DNA from: Deltaproteobacteria bacterium
Lineage (GTDB): Bacteria > Myxococcota_A > Polyangia > Polyangiales > Ga0077539
NCBI GenBank assembly: GCA_016218725.1
Contig: JACRDB010000019.1
Location: 26,243 to 90,242 of the forward strand
DNA: 64,000 nucleotides
Direction: 5' to 3'
How positions within the stretch are numbered: the stretch's first letter is position 1; every line of letters begins with the position of its first letter. The notes below the pieces were generated by a model. It saw nothing but the letters and a program-made list of their open reading frames with translations. It did no database searches and was not told the origin of the DNA. Positions 41,547 through 49,628 of the stretch are shown piece after piece. The translations under genes and the position numbers were made by a program.

Positions 41547-42476
41547 ATGGCGATCGTCGAGTCGTTGCTGGAGCTGGTGGGTGGGACGAGCGTGCTGCGG
41601 CTCCGGAGGGTGTGCGCGGCGCCGGGGGCCGAGGTGTGGGTCAAGCTGGAGCAGCAGAACCCCGGAGGGAGCGTCAAGGACCGCATCGCCGTGGCGATGC
41701 TGGACGACGCGGCGCGCCGCGGGCACTTGCACCGAGGCGGGACCGTGGTGGAGCCCACCAGCGGGAACACGGGCATCGGGCTGGCGCTGGCGTGCGCGCT
41801 CAAGGGATATCGCCTGGTCTTGACCATGCCGGAGAGCATGTCCCTGGAGCGCCGGGCGCTGCTCAAGGCCTACGGCGCCGAGGTGGTGCTCACGCCCGAG
41901 GAGGCCCAGCTCGACGGGGCCATCGCCCGGGCGAGGGAGCTCGTGGAGGCGACCCCCGGGGCGTTTCTCCCGGGGCAGTTCGACAACCCGGCGAACCCCG
42001 CGTGCCATCAAGGCACCACGGCCCGCGAGGTGCTTGACGCCTTCCCCAGGCTGGACGCCTTCGTGGCCGGGGTGGGCACCGGAGGCACCATCACCGGCGT
42101 GGGTCGGGCGCTGCGCGAGGCGAGGCCCGGCGTGCAGGTGGTGGCCGTGGAGCCCGAGGGGTGCGCGACGATCTCTCGCGGGGAGCGAGGCCCCACCAAG
42201 ATCCAGGGCCTGGCCGCGGGCTTCGTGCCGCGCAACTATGACCCCTCGGTGGTGGACCGGGTGCTCACGGTGACCGACGGGGACGCCTGGAGGATGAAGA
42301 TCCGCCTGGCGCGGCAGGAGGGGCTTTTGGTAGGGATCTCGTCCGGGTGCGCGGTCCACGCGGCGTGCGAGGTGGCCCGCTCGCTCCCCCCGGAGGCCGT
42401 GGTGCTGACGGTGCTCGCGGACACCGGTGAGCGGTATTTCTCGCTGGATACGTACTTCGCGGAGGCCACCCCGTGA
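41547..42476 (+). CDS. cysK: cysteine synthase (CysK-like, PLP enzyme)
   Basis: 309 residues from the ATG at 41547. PLP Lys in NPGGSVKDR (about 38-46), TSGNTG phosphate-binding loop, GTGGTITGVG, GISSGCAV near the C-terminus. This is a fold-type II O-acetyl- (or O-phospho-) serine sulfhydrylase. First gene of a six-gene operon with overlaps or gaps of at most 3 bp; its GTGA overlap joins it to the E1-like gene. A second sulfhydrylase (43806) is in the same operon, so the two probably use different sulfur donors. Confidence 0.93.
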   Translation: MAIVESLLELVGGTSVLRLRRVCAAPGAEVWVKLEQQNPGGSVKDRIAVAMLDDAARRGHLHRGGTVVEPTSGNTGIGLALACALKGYRLVLTMPESMSLERRALLKAYGAEVVLTPEEAQLDGAIARARELVEATPGAFLPGQFDNPANPACHQGTTAREVLDAFPRLDAFVAGVGTGGTITGVGRALREARPGVQVVAVEPEGCATISRGERGPTKIQGLAAGFVPRNYDPSVVDRVLTVTDGDAWRMKIRLARQEGLLVGISSGCAVHAACEVARSLPPEAVVLTVLADTGERYFSLDTYFAEATP

Positions 42477-43210
42477 GCCTGGTGGCGGTCCTGGGCGTCG
42501 GGGGCCTCGGGTGCCCGGCCGCGCTGGCCCTCGGCCGCGCCGGCGTGCGCCTTCGCCTGGTGGATGAAGACCGCGTGGAGCGCTCGAACCTCCACCGCCA
42601 GGGCCTGTACGAGGAAGCGGACGTCGGGCGGCCGAAGGTCGCCGCCGCGCGGGAGGCGCTGCTCCGCGCCGCGCCCGGCGCCGCGGTCGAGGCGCGCCAG
42701 ACGCATTTTTCGCCCGACACCATGGACGACCTCCTGGACGGCGTAGACCTCGTGGTGGAGGGCACCGACGCCTTCGGGGCCAAGTTCCTCGTGGCCGACC
42801 GCTGCGCCGCGCGAGGCGTGCCGGTGGTGCACGGCGCCTGCGTGGGGTGGTACGGCACGGTGCTCCCCGTGGCGCCCGGCGAGGGCCCCTGCTACCGCTG
42901 CGTCTTCGAGGACGCCCCCGGCTGCGACGAGGACGCGGGGACCTGCGTGACCGCGGGGGTCTACGGCCCGGTCCCCGCCCTCGTCGGCGCGCTCCTGGCA
43001 GTGGAGGCGCTGCGCCTCCTGCGCGGAGACCATGGCAACGCCGGGCGGGTGCTCTGGTACGACGCCTGGCGCCAGGTCGCCCGGGAGCTCTCTCCGCGGC
43101 GCCGGAGCCGCTGCCCGAATCACCAGCCAGACACCATTCATCCCCGCGGGGGCCTCATGGTGCCCGCTCCACGATCGACAGGAGGCAGACTCTCATGGCC
43201 ATCACGATAA
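42473..43210 (+). CDS. ThiF/MoeB-family E1-like adenylyltransferase lacking the N-terminal helix
   Basis: 245 residues from GTG, GTGA overlap with cysK. The protein opens directly on the ATP-binding Rossmann motif GVGGLG (8-13); DEDRVERSNLHRQ (31-43) and VEGTDAF follow. CYRC (140-143) plus RCPNH (C214, H217) form a zinc site of the MoeB kind, with His replacing the fourth Cys. TCVTAGVYGPVP is a family block. The usual N-terminal RYxRQ helix, which donates an Arg to ATP in dimers, is missing here and occurs instead in the small gene at 43471. It probably activates the CysO-like protein by C-terminal adenylation and sulfur transfer. The last 16 bp overlap cysO. Confidence 0.88.
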   Translation: MSLVAVLGVGGLGCPAALALGRAGVRLRLVDEDRVERSNLHRQGLYEEADVGRPKVAAAREALLRAAPGAAVEARQTHFSPDTMDDLLDGVDLVVEGTDAFGAKFLVADRCAARGVPVVHGACVGWYGTVLPVAPGEGPCYRCVFEDAPGCDEDAGTCVTAGVYGPVPALVGALLAVEALRLLRGDHGNAGRVLWYDAWRQVARELSPRRRSRCPNHQPDTIHPRGGLMVPAPRSTGGRLSWPSR

Positions 43211-43467
43211 GGCTCGCCACGCAGCTCCGCGCCCACGTCCAGGGCCGCGAGGAGGTGACCGCGGTCGGCGAAACGGTGCGCGCGGTGCTCGACGACGTCG
43301 ACCGGCAGTACCCTGGCTTCAAGGATCAGGTGCTAGGAGAGAAGGGCGTCAAGCGACACCTCAACGTGTTCGTCAACGAGGACGACATCCGCTTCCTGGA
43401 GTCCCTGGACACGGCCCTCAGGGACCGGGATGTGCTCACCATCATGGCCGCCGTCGCCGGCGGGTGA
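43195..43467 (+). CDS. cysO: CysO/MoaD/ThiS-like ubiquitin-fold sulfur carrier
   Basis: 90 residues from the ATG at 43195 (RBS AGGAGG), ending in the diglycine AVAGG required for thiocarboxylate formation. Beta-grasp pattern: ITIRLATQLR, VGETVRAVLDDVDRQYPGF, HLNVFVNEDDIRFL, LTIMAAVAGG. Adjacent E1, CysM and JAMM genes identify it as the CysO type, which in Mycobacterium tuberculosis hands sulfide to CysM for cysteine synthesis. Overlaps the E1 gene by 16 bp. Confidence 0.93.
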   Translation: MAITIRLATQLRAHVQGREEVTAVGETVRAVLDDVDRQYPGFKDQVLGEKGVKRHLNVFVNEDDIRFLESLDTALRDRDVLTIMAAVAGG

Positions 43468-43470
43468 CCG

Positions 43471-43806
43471 TTGCGGGCGCCCCTCCCAGACGACGCCTAC
43501 GCGCGCTTCGCGCGGCAGCTCCTGCTCCCGGAGGTGGGCCCGGAGGGCCAGGCTCGCCTCGCCGCGAGCCCCGTCTGCCTCCGGGGCTTCTCGCCCTGGT
43601 GCGCGCGCCTCCACCGCCTCGCCGGGGGCGCGACGGACCCCGCCTCGGGGCTCGTGGTGCGCGCGCCGGACGCTCCGGGGGGCCCCCTCGGCCCCGCGGA
43701 GGCCCTCTGCCTCGACGCCTTCGGAGCCATCGAGGCAGGGCGCAGGGCCCTCGGGGAGGCTCCGCGGGAGCTGCCGCCGCGCCTCGCCGCGCGGCTGGGC
43801 CTCTGA
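43471..43806 (+). CDS. stand-alone E1 N-terminal helix protein (split or decayed ThiF paralogue)
   Basis: 111 residues from TTG. Residues 9-31 (AYARFARQLLLPEVGPEGQARL region) match the N-terminal arm of MoeB/ThiF/MoeZ E1 enzymes, whose RQ Arg (R15 here; Arg 14 in E. coli MoeB) reaches into the partner's ATP site. After that the Rossmann part is gone: RLAASPVCLRGF stands where RLxxARVLVVG would be. So the gene encodes the arm without the catalytic domain, and the E1-like gene two positions upstream has the catalytic domain without the arm. It may be a true second subunit or a decaying paralogue. TGA/ATG overlap with cysM. Confidence 0.6.
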   Translation: MRAPLPDDAYARFARQLLLPEVGPEGQARLAASPVCLRGFSPWCARLHRLAGGATDPASGLVVRAPDAPGGPLGPAEALCLDAFGAIEAGRRALGEAPRELPPRLAARLGL

Positions 43807-44744
43807 TGCTGCGCCCTCGACGCCTCGACTCCATCCTCGACGCCGTAGGGGACACCCCCCTCTTTCGACTACGGAAGCTGGAGCGAGACACCCCCGGGGT
43901 GGAGCTCTACGCCAAGCTGGAGTTCATGAACCCCGGAGGGAGCGTGAAAGATCGGGCGGCGCGGCAGATCTTCCTGGACGCCGTGGGGCGCGGGGAGCTC
44001 ACCCGCGACCGGGTGCTCATCGACTCGACCTCGGGCAACACGGGGGTGGCCTACTCCCTCGTGGGGGCCGCCCTGGGCTACCGCGTGGCGCTGGTGATGC
44101 CCTCCAACGTGACCCAGGCTCGTAAAGACATCACCCAGGCCTTCGGCACGGAGCTCATCTTCTCGGACCCGCTGGAGGGCTCCGACGGCGCCATCCGGCT
44201 GGTCCGCCAGCTCGTCGCGGCCAGCCCCGAGCGGTACTACTACCCTGACCAGTACTCCAACCCCTCGAACCCGTTGGCGCACTATCTCGGCACGGGCGCG
44301 GAGCTCCTGCGGGACCTCGGGGACCGGCTGACGCACTTCGTGACGGGGCTCGGCACCACCGGCACCATGATGGGCACCACCCGCAGGCTCAAGGAGCACC
44401 ACAGGCCCGTCCATTGCGTGGCCGTGGAGCCCGCCGAGAGCCTCCACGGCCTGGAGGGCCTGAAGCACCTGGCCTCGTCCCTGGTGCCCGCCATCTACGA
44501 CGCCGCGGTCCCGGACGAGACGCTCTTTGTCTCCACCGACGACGGCTGGGACATGACCGAGCGCCTCTGGGCCGAGGAGGGCCTCCACGTCGGGCACAGC
44601 GCCGGGGCCAACGTCTTCGCCGCGTGGACCCTCGGGCGGAGGCTCGCGGCCGAGGGCCGCCCGGGGTGCATCGCCACCATCCTGTGCGATCGCGGCGACC
44701 GATACTTTACACCGATGAAGTGGGAGAAGGTCTACCTATGGTGA
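43806..44744 (+). CDS. cysM: CysM-like cysteine synthase (probably CysO-thiocarboxylate-dependent)
   Basis: 312 residues from the ATG at 43806, whose A is shared with the preceding TGA. PLP Lys in NPGGSVKDRAA, TSGNTGVAYS, GLGTTGTMMGTTR, GHSAGAN. The C-terminus KWEKVYLW is long and aromatic, as in CysM enzymes that accept a carrier protein. In mycobacteria CysM uses O-phosphoserine and CysO-COSH. Context strongly favours this, but substrate choice is inferred. Confidence 0.9.
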   Translation: MLRPRRLDSILDAVGDTPLFRLRKLERDTPGVELYAKLEFMNPGGSVKDRAARQIFLDAVGRGELTRDRVLIDSTSGNTGVAYSLVGAALGYRVALVMPSNVTQARKDITQAFGTELIFSDPLEGSDGAIRLVRQLVAASPERYYYPDQYSNPSNPLAHYLGTGAELLRDLGDRLTHFVTGLGTTGTMMGTTRRLKEHHRPVHCVAVEPAESLHGLEGLKHLASSLVPAIYDAAVPDETLFVSTDDGWDMTERLWAEEGLHVGHSAGANVFAAWTLGRRLAAEGRPGCIATILCDRGDRYFTPMKWEKVYLW

Positions 44745-45244
44745 CCGATGAAGGCCCCGAGAGGCCCTGGCTTGAAGGCCCTCTGGCGCTTGATCGCGCG
44801 GTCCTGGAGGCCCTCGACGCGCACGCCCGGGAGTGTCACCCGGAGGAGTCCTGCGGGCTCCTGGTGGGCCCCGCGGCGGAGCCCTCGCGCGTGGACGAGG
44901 CCCGGAGGATGGACAACCTCGCCAACCGGGAGCACGCCCTGGACCCGGAGCTCTTCCCGCGGACGGCCCGCGAGGCGTACGTGCTCAACCCCTTGAAGGT
45001 CCAGCGCATGCTGGACGCGGGGGACCGCGAGGGGAGGCCGGTCAAGGCGATCTACCACTCGCACTGCGACGTGGGGGCGTATTTCTCCCCGGAGGACCAG
45101 CGCTTCGCCGCGGTGGACGGGCGGCTCACGCTCCCGGTGTGCTACGTGGTCACCAGCGTACGCGGCGGAGGCGTGGTGGACGACCACAAGCTCTTCGTCT
45201 ACCGCGGCGGGGCCTGGGTCGAAGCGCCCCTCGAGGTCCATTGA
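44738..45244 (+). CDS. mec: JAMM/MPN+ metalloprotease Mec
   Basis: 168 residues from the ATG at 44738, overlapping cysM by 7 bp. Complete JAMM motif: Glu in HPEESCGLLVG (about 36-37), then HSH (107-109), S117 and D120 in the H-x-H-x7-S-x2-D arrangement. Mec of Mycobacterium removes the cysteine from the CysO-Cys conjugate by cutting after the diglycine. Last gene of the operon; the next gene converges 6 bp away. Confidence 0.93.
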   Translation: MVTDEGPERPWLEGPLALDRAVLEALDAHARECHPEESCGLLVGPAAEPSRVDEARRMDNLANREHALDPELFPRTAREAYVLNPLKVQRMLDAGDREGRPVKAIYHSHCDVGAYFSPEDQRFAAVDGRLTLPVCYVVTSVRGGGVVDDHKLFVYRGGAWVEAPLEVH

Positions 45245-45250
45245 GGGCGC

Positions 45251-46339
45251 TCACGGCGTATAGACATCCACGGCGGTGACGGGCGCAAAGATCGGTCGGT
45301 CCGCGCCGCCGACGAGGTACAGCCGCCCGCCGAGGGCCGCGCAGCCGTGCCCGTGGCGAGGCACCGGGAGCGCCGGGAGCGCGCGCCAGGGACCCGCTGG
45401 GAGGTCCAGACCCTCCACGGTGGTGAGCGCCCTGGCGGGCTCCTCGCCGCCGATCACCACGGCGGTGTCGCCCAGGAAGGCCGCGCAGAGCCCCCCGCGG
45501 GGCGTCGGGAGCGGCGGCGCCGAGCGCCAGCGATCCATCGCCGGGTCGTAGACCTCCACCGTCGGGAGGTTGGTGGTGAGCGAGAGGAGCCGGCCGCCGA
45601 AGGTCCAGAGCGCGCCGCCGTTCACCGCCACCGCGAGGTGCTCCCGGGCCGTGGGGAGCGGAGCCCCCTCGCGCCAGGTGTTGGCCCTCGGGTCGTAGAG
45701 CATCGTCACCGCGGCGACGCGGCCGCCGGTGGTGACGCCGCCCGCCACCACCACCCTGCCGCCCACGAAGCCCGCCCCGGCGGCGCCCCGCGGCGCGGGC
45801 ATCGGCGCGATGGGGGCCCACTCCATAGCCCCGGCGCGCAGGACCCAGCACTCCGCAAAGGGCCGGAAGTCCAGGCCCGTCATCCCACCGAGGACATAGA
45901 GGTCCTCCCCCACGGCGGCCACGGCGGTGTGGTGCAGCGCCAGGGGGAGCGAGGGCCCCTCCTCCCACTGGTCCCTCGCCGGGTCGTAGGCCCTCACGTT
46001 GGCCACGATGCGCCCGCTCTCGAAGCCGCCGAACACCCACACCCGGCCCCTCGCCGCCAGCACGGCCACCTCCTGGCGGGGCATCGGGAGCGCCCTCGCC
46101 GAGGCCCATCCCCGCGGGCCGGGTCCGTCCTGGGGCGCGCCGTCGCCCTGGACCTCCGGCGCCGTGATCGTGTCCGATGCCGTGTCCGGTGGAATGTCCA
46201 ATGAAGTATCCGGTGAGACCTCCCCGGGCGCGTCCGCGACGGTCGTGTCCGCCGGCGAGCCATCGAGCCCTGAAGGGGGTGCGGTCTGCGTGCCGCACCC
46301 AAGAAGGAGCGTCACGCCAAGAGCGAAGGCCTCGCGCAT
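45251..46339 (-). CDS. Kelch-repeat lipoprotein
   Basis: 362 residues. Lipobox LLLGC (about Cys 15), Asp/Thr/Pro linker (about 18-70), then six Kelch-type blades with GG and the Y/W spacing: WVFGGFESG, YVLGGMTG, VVAGGVTTG, WTFGGRLLS, VVIGGEEPA, YLVGGADRP. A secreted, lipid-anchored six-bladed propeller, probably for protein or glycan binding. No catalytic residues recognised. Confidence 0.88.
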   Translation of the reverse strand: MREAFALGVTLLLGCGTQTAPPSGLDGSPADTTVADAPGEVSPDTSLDIPPDTASDTITAPEVQGDGAPQDGPGPRGWASARALPMPRQEVAVLAARGRVWVFGGFESGRIVANVRAYDPARDQWEEGPSLPLALHHTAVAAVGEDLYVLGGMTGLDFRPFAECWVLRAGAMEWAPIAPMPAPRGAAGAGFVGGRVVVAGGVTTGGRVAAVTMLYDPRANTWREGAPLPTAREHLAVAVNGGALWTFGGRLLSLTTNLPTVEVYDPAMDRWRSAPPLPTPRGGLCAAFLGDTAVVIGGEEPARALTTVEGLDLPAGPWRALPALPVPRHGHGCAALGGRLYLVGGADRPIFAPVTAVDVYTP

Positions 46340-46431
46340 GGGCCCAATGGAGCGCCGGCCGCCCGGGGCGTCAAGGGCGGGGCCAAGGTCTCGGAGGGAG
46401 GGTGGGTCCCTGGTGCCGTCGGAGGTCTCCC

Positions 46432-47013
46432 ATGAAGCATCGCCTCTCCCTGGCTCTCGTTCTCTCCCTTGGGGCCCCCGCCGCGCTCGCCCAGCCCGCG
46501 CCGGCGCCTCCCTGCGGCCCGATGGCCTCGGAGGTCTTCGCCCCTGGCTGTGACGGACCAGGCGTGCTCGTCTGCGACACCGGAGCCAGCCTCCCTGCGG
46601 GGTCCTCGTGGTGCGGGTGTGACGGCCGCACCCACGAAGCGGCCAGCATGGCGCCTCCCTCTGGGCTCCGCTACCGCTTCCGCGGCGCCTGCGAGGTCCC
46701 GGCGCGCTTCGAGCTCACCCCCGAGCGCAGCGCCCGCAACACCCTCACCGGGCGGGTGGTGGTCTTTGCCCTCGTGGGGAACGGCATCGCGGAGGCCACC
46801 CGCGAGGTAGGTCCATGTGGTACGGAGCCCACCCAACCGGGGGAGCTCTCTCGCTTGCGCTGTGGGTCCGGGGCGCGCTCTACGGTGCTGGTGCTGCGTC
46901 AGGCGGGCGGGGCGGTGGTGGTGACCCGGAGCTCCTCGGCCGGGGCAGAGCTCCTGCGGCTGGAGGTGCCTGTGGGGCAGAGGCTCCTGGCCGGGGCCCC
47001 GCGCCGGTTCTGA
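46432..47013 (+). CDS. hypothetical secreted Cys-containing protein
   Basis: 193 residues from the ATG at 46432 (GGAGGT RBS); Sec signal peptide cleaved about residue 20 (ALAQ). Mature part has eight Cys, including APGCDGPGVLVC and SSWCGCDG near the N-terminus and GPCGTEP and LRCGSG later. No domain recognised. Divergent from the Kelch gene across 92 bp and 148 bp upstream of a kinase, in the same direction. Confidence 0.7.
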   Translation: MKHRLSLALVLSLGAPAALAQPAPAPPCGPMASEVFAPGCDGPGVLVCDTGASLPAGSSWCGCDGRTHEAASMAPPSGLRYRFRGACEVPARFELTPERSARNTLTGRVVVFALVGNGIAEATREVGPCGTEPTQPGELSRLRCGSGARSTVLVLRQAGGAVVVTRSSSAGAELLRLEVPVGQRLLAGAPRRF

Positions 47014-47161
47014 AGTACGACCACGGGCGCGGCCTTGGTTGCGCCGGAGGGGTCCGCGTTGAATGAAATCGCCGAAGCTCGGCAACGGAGGAGCTGAGAC
47101 CCGCCCGATGGGCGAGCGGGAAGCGCGGCGCCGTAGAGCGGCGTTGTGGAGGGGCACGACC

Positions 47162-48361
47162 ATGCAACCCGCTCCAGAGGTACAGGCTCGCGTAGGGACG
47201 GTGCTCTGTGGGAAGTACGCCGTCCGGCGGGTGCTCGGCTCCGGCGGCATGGGGGTGGTGTACGAGGCCCTGAACACCTGGACTCTGAGGCCCGTGGCGC
47301 TCAAGGTGCTGCGTCCAGAGCTGTGCGCCCAGGTGGAGCTGGTGCGGCGCTTCGTGCAGGAGGCGCAGGCCACGGCGGCCCTGAGGCACCCGAACCTCTG
47401 CGAGGTCCTGGACCTTTGCCGGGAGGAGGGCGACGGGTCCCTGTGCATCGTGCAGGAGTACCTGGACGGCGCGGACCTCCGGCGGGTGCTGGACCTTCGC
47501 GAGAGGCTCACCGCGCGGGAGGCCCTCGGGGTGCTCCTGCCTGCGATGGACGCGCTAGCCACGGCGCATGAGCACGGGGTGGTGCACCGGGACGTGAAGC
47601 CCGAGAACCTCTTCCTGGCGAGGGACCCGGGCGGGAGGCTCTCCCCGAGGGTGCTGGATTTCGGTGTGTCCAAGGTCACCCACGAGGGGGCCTTCTCCGG
47701 GCGCACCACCCTCAACGGGGCGTCCCTGGGGACCCCGCAGTACATGTCCCCGGAGCAGGCCTGCGGGGTGGAGACCGTGGACGCCCGGAGCGACGTCTGG
47801 AGCGTCGCGGTGGTGCTCTTCGAGTGCCTCTCCGGGGTGTCGCCCTTCGAGGCCGAGAGCCCCGCGGACATCGCGGACAGCGTGCTCTCCAGGCCCATCC
47901 CACGGCTCGCCGAGCGGGCCCCGTGGGTGCCCCGCGCGCTCGCCGAGGCCGTACAGCGCGGCCTGGAGCGGGACCTCGCCGCGCGCTACCCGGACCTGCG
48001 GGCCTTCCAGGCGGCGCTGCGCGCCTGTGGCCTGGGCGAGGGCTCCTGCCAGGGGCTCCTGGACGACGGGCCGCTCTCGCTTGAGCCCGAGGCCCCGGCG
48101 CACTCGGAGTTCCCGACGGCGGAGCACCGCACGCTCCGGGCGTCGGCCCCGACCGAGGAGTCCGCCGAGGCGTTCCCGCTGGTGCGGGCGTCATCACCCC
48201 CGCCGGCGTCCGCGAGGGCGCCCTACGCGGTGCTGCTGGCCGGCGTCGCGCTGCTCCTCGCCCTCCTGCCCGCGGGCATCTCCGCGGGGATGTACCTCGG
48301 ACGAAGGAGCGCCGCGGCGAGGGCCTCGGTCGCCGTGGTGGTCAGCGCACCGACCTCCTAG
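47162..48361 (+). CDS. membrane Hanks-type Ser/Thr kinase
   Basis: 399 residues from the ATG at 47162, which has GGAGGGG upstream; two earlier in-frame ATGs (47063, 47108) lead through low-quality sequence. Kinase domain (about 20-280): GSGGMGVVYEA, Lys 48 (VALKVL), HRDVKPENLF, DFGVSK, MSPEQ. Juxtamembrane region Pro/Ser-rich, then one TM helix (about 354-379) and a 20-residue outside tail. No extracellular sensor domain. The target is unknown. Confidence 0.93.
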   Translation: MQPAPEVQARVGTVLCGKYAVRRVLGSGGMGVVYEALNTWTLRPVALKVLRPELCAQVELVRRFVQEAQATAALRHPNLCEVLDLCREEGDGSLCIVQEYLDGADLRRVLDLRERLTAREALGVLLPAMDALATAHEHGVVHRDVKPENLFLARDPGGRLSPRVLDFGVSKVTHEGAFSGRTTLNGASLGTPQYMSPEQACGVETVDARSDVWSVAVVLFECLSGVSPFEAESPADIADSVLSRPIPRLAERAPWVPRALAEAVQRGLERDLAARYPDLRAFQAALRACGLGEGSCQGLLDDGPLSLEPEAPAHSEFPTAEHRTLRASAPTEESAEAFPLVRASSPPPASARAPYAVLLAGVALLLALLPAGISAGMYLGRRSAAARASVAVVVSAPTS

Positions 48362-48377
48362 AGGCGGGGTTGGCCCC

Positions 48378-49382
48378 TCACGGGTCGCACTCGCCGGCCC
48401 AGCTTGCGCCGAAGGCGCTCCGGGCCGCGAGCACGCGCCCGCTGTCACCAGCCCTCCCGAGGGCCACCATGAGCTTGGTGACGGCGGCCTCGGCGGTCAT
48501 TTCCCCGGCGCTCACCGCGCCCGCTTCGCCCGCCGCGGCGCTGCCGCCGTAGCGCCCCAGCACCACCGCCCCGCGGGCGCACTGGCTCACCACCACCACG
48601 GGCACGTCCCGCGCGGTGGCCTCGGCGATCACGGGGACGAGCGAGTTCTCCAGGTGGGGCACGTTCCCGGCGCCGTAGGCCTCCAGCACCACGCCCCGGA
48701 CGCCCCCTTCCAGGGCCGCGCGCAAGAGGCTTGGGTCGAGCCCGGGGAACACCCGGAGCGCCAGCACCCGAGGCTCAAGCCTCGGGTCAAAGGGCTCGAC
48801 GGCCCTCGGGGGGAGCACGTGCGAGGCCACCTCCACGGTGACCCCGAGCTCCGCGAGCGGCGCGCAGGTAGGCGTCCCGAAGGCATGCATGCCCCAGGCG
48901 TCGAGCTTGACGGCCCGGCACCCGCGAAAGAACCGTGAACCAAACGCGATCCCGACCTCGGGCACGGGCATCGTCGCCAGGGACACCGCGTCCACGAGGT
49001 TCGAGCGCGCGTCCGAGCGCACCTCCACCAACGGACGCTGGGCGCCGGTGAGCACCACCGGGCGATCGAGGCCCGGCAGGAGGAACGCCAGCGCGCTGGC
49101 GGTGTAGGCCATGGTGTCCGTGCCGTGCACCACCACCACGCCGTCGTGGGTCCCGAGGCCCTCGTGCACCGCCCGGGCGATGTCCACCCAGTGGTGGGGC
49201 TGCATGTCCCCGGAGTCGAGGTTGCAGAGGATCCGCGTCTCGAGCTCCGCGATCTTACGCAGGAGCGGCAGCTCCATCACCAGGTCCTGGGTGTAGACGT
49301 CGGGCAGGAGCGGCGAGGGCTCGCCGCCGCGCATCATCAGCGTGCCTCCCGTGTGCAGCAGCAGGACCCTCGGGGTGGTCAC
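48378..49382 (-). CDS. ansA: type I L-asparaginase
   Basis: 334 residues from GTG at 49382. Catalytic HTGGT (10-14), DSGDMQP, HGTDTM, LTGAQRP, and SQCARG motifs are intact. Hydrolyses asparagine (or glutamine) to aspartate in the cytoplasm; no signal peptide. Its GTG begins 10 bp from the edge of the inverted-repeat element, and no good RBS is seen in that gap, so the element may supply or disturb its 5' region. Terminal tail GASWAGECDP. Confidence 0.94.
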   Translation of the reverse strand: MTTPRVLLLHTGGTLMMRGGEPSPLLPDVYTQDLVMELPLLRKIAELETRILCNLDSGDMQPHHWVDIARAVHEGLGTHDGVVVVHGTDTMAYTASALAFLLPGLDRPVVLTGAQRPLVEVRSDARSNLVDAVSLATMPVPEVGIAFGSRFFRGCRAVKLDAWGMHAFGTPTCAPLAELGVTVEVASHVLPPRAVEPFDPRLEPRVLALRVFPGLDPSLLRAALEGGVRGVVLEAYGAGNVPHLENSLVPVIAEATARDVPVVVVSQCARGAVVLGRYGGSAAAGEAGAVSAGEMTAEAAVTKLMVALGRAGDSGRVLAARSAFGASWAGECDP

Positions 49383-49391
49383 CGGGGAACC

Positions 49392-49628
49392 CTAGTACCT
49401 CATCGCAGGGAAAGTGAAGGTTTGAGCGTTCGAGGCAGAAGTGCCGCAAGGGCCCTCTCCCGTCGGGGGAGCCCGGGGGTTGGGCAACCTCGTTGGAGAT
49501 CCACCCCGATGGGCATGGCGATCCCCCCACCCCGGCCCGCCCTGCGATCCCGCGGGGCGGGACGGGGTGGGGGGACCGCCATGCGCCTCAACCGCCGACC
49601 TTTCACCTTCCTTGCGATAAGGTACTAG
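49392..49628. mobile_element. 237-bp MITE-like inverted-repeat element
   Basis: Begins and ends with CTAGTACC as inverted copies. The two about 30-nt ends (49392-49421 and 49598-49628) match at 8/8, 8/10, 8/9 and then 3/3 positions after a one-base indel. There is no room for a gene inside. A second, nested inverted repeat lies at 49514-49583. The TAG stop of the DUF3943 gene is formed by the right end. Features fit a non-autonomous miniature element; no matching transposase is in the window. Confidence 0.7.
49514..49583. repeat. 29-bp GC-rich inner hairpin of the MITE-like element
   Basis: Left arm 49514-49542 and right arm 49555-49583 are complementary over 29 nt with two mismatches (GGCG-A/G-TCCCCCCACCCCG-G/T-CCCGCCC), with a 12-nt loop. 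In RNA on either strand it would form a very stable stem and could stop or slow transcription through the element. Confidence 0.8.

Noticed and set aside
49392..49628. Treating the inverted repeat as an ordinary intrinsic terminator
   Set aside because: It is far longer than a terminator, has matched outer ends separated by 170 bp and no U-tract; a terminator effect may be secondary.
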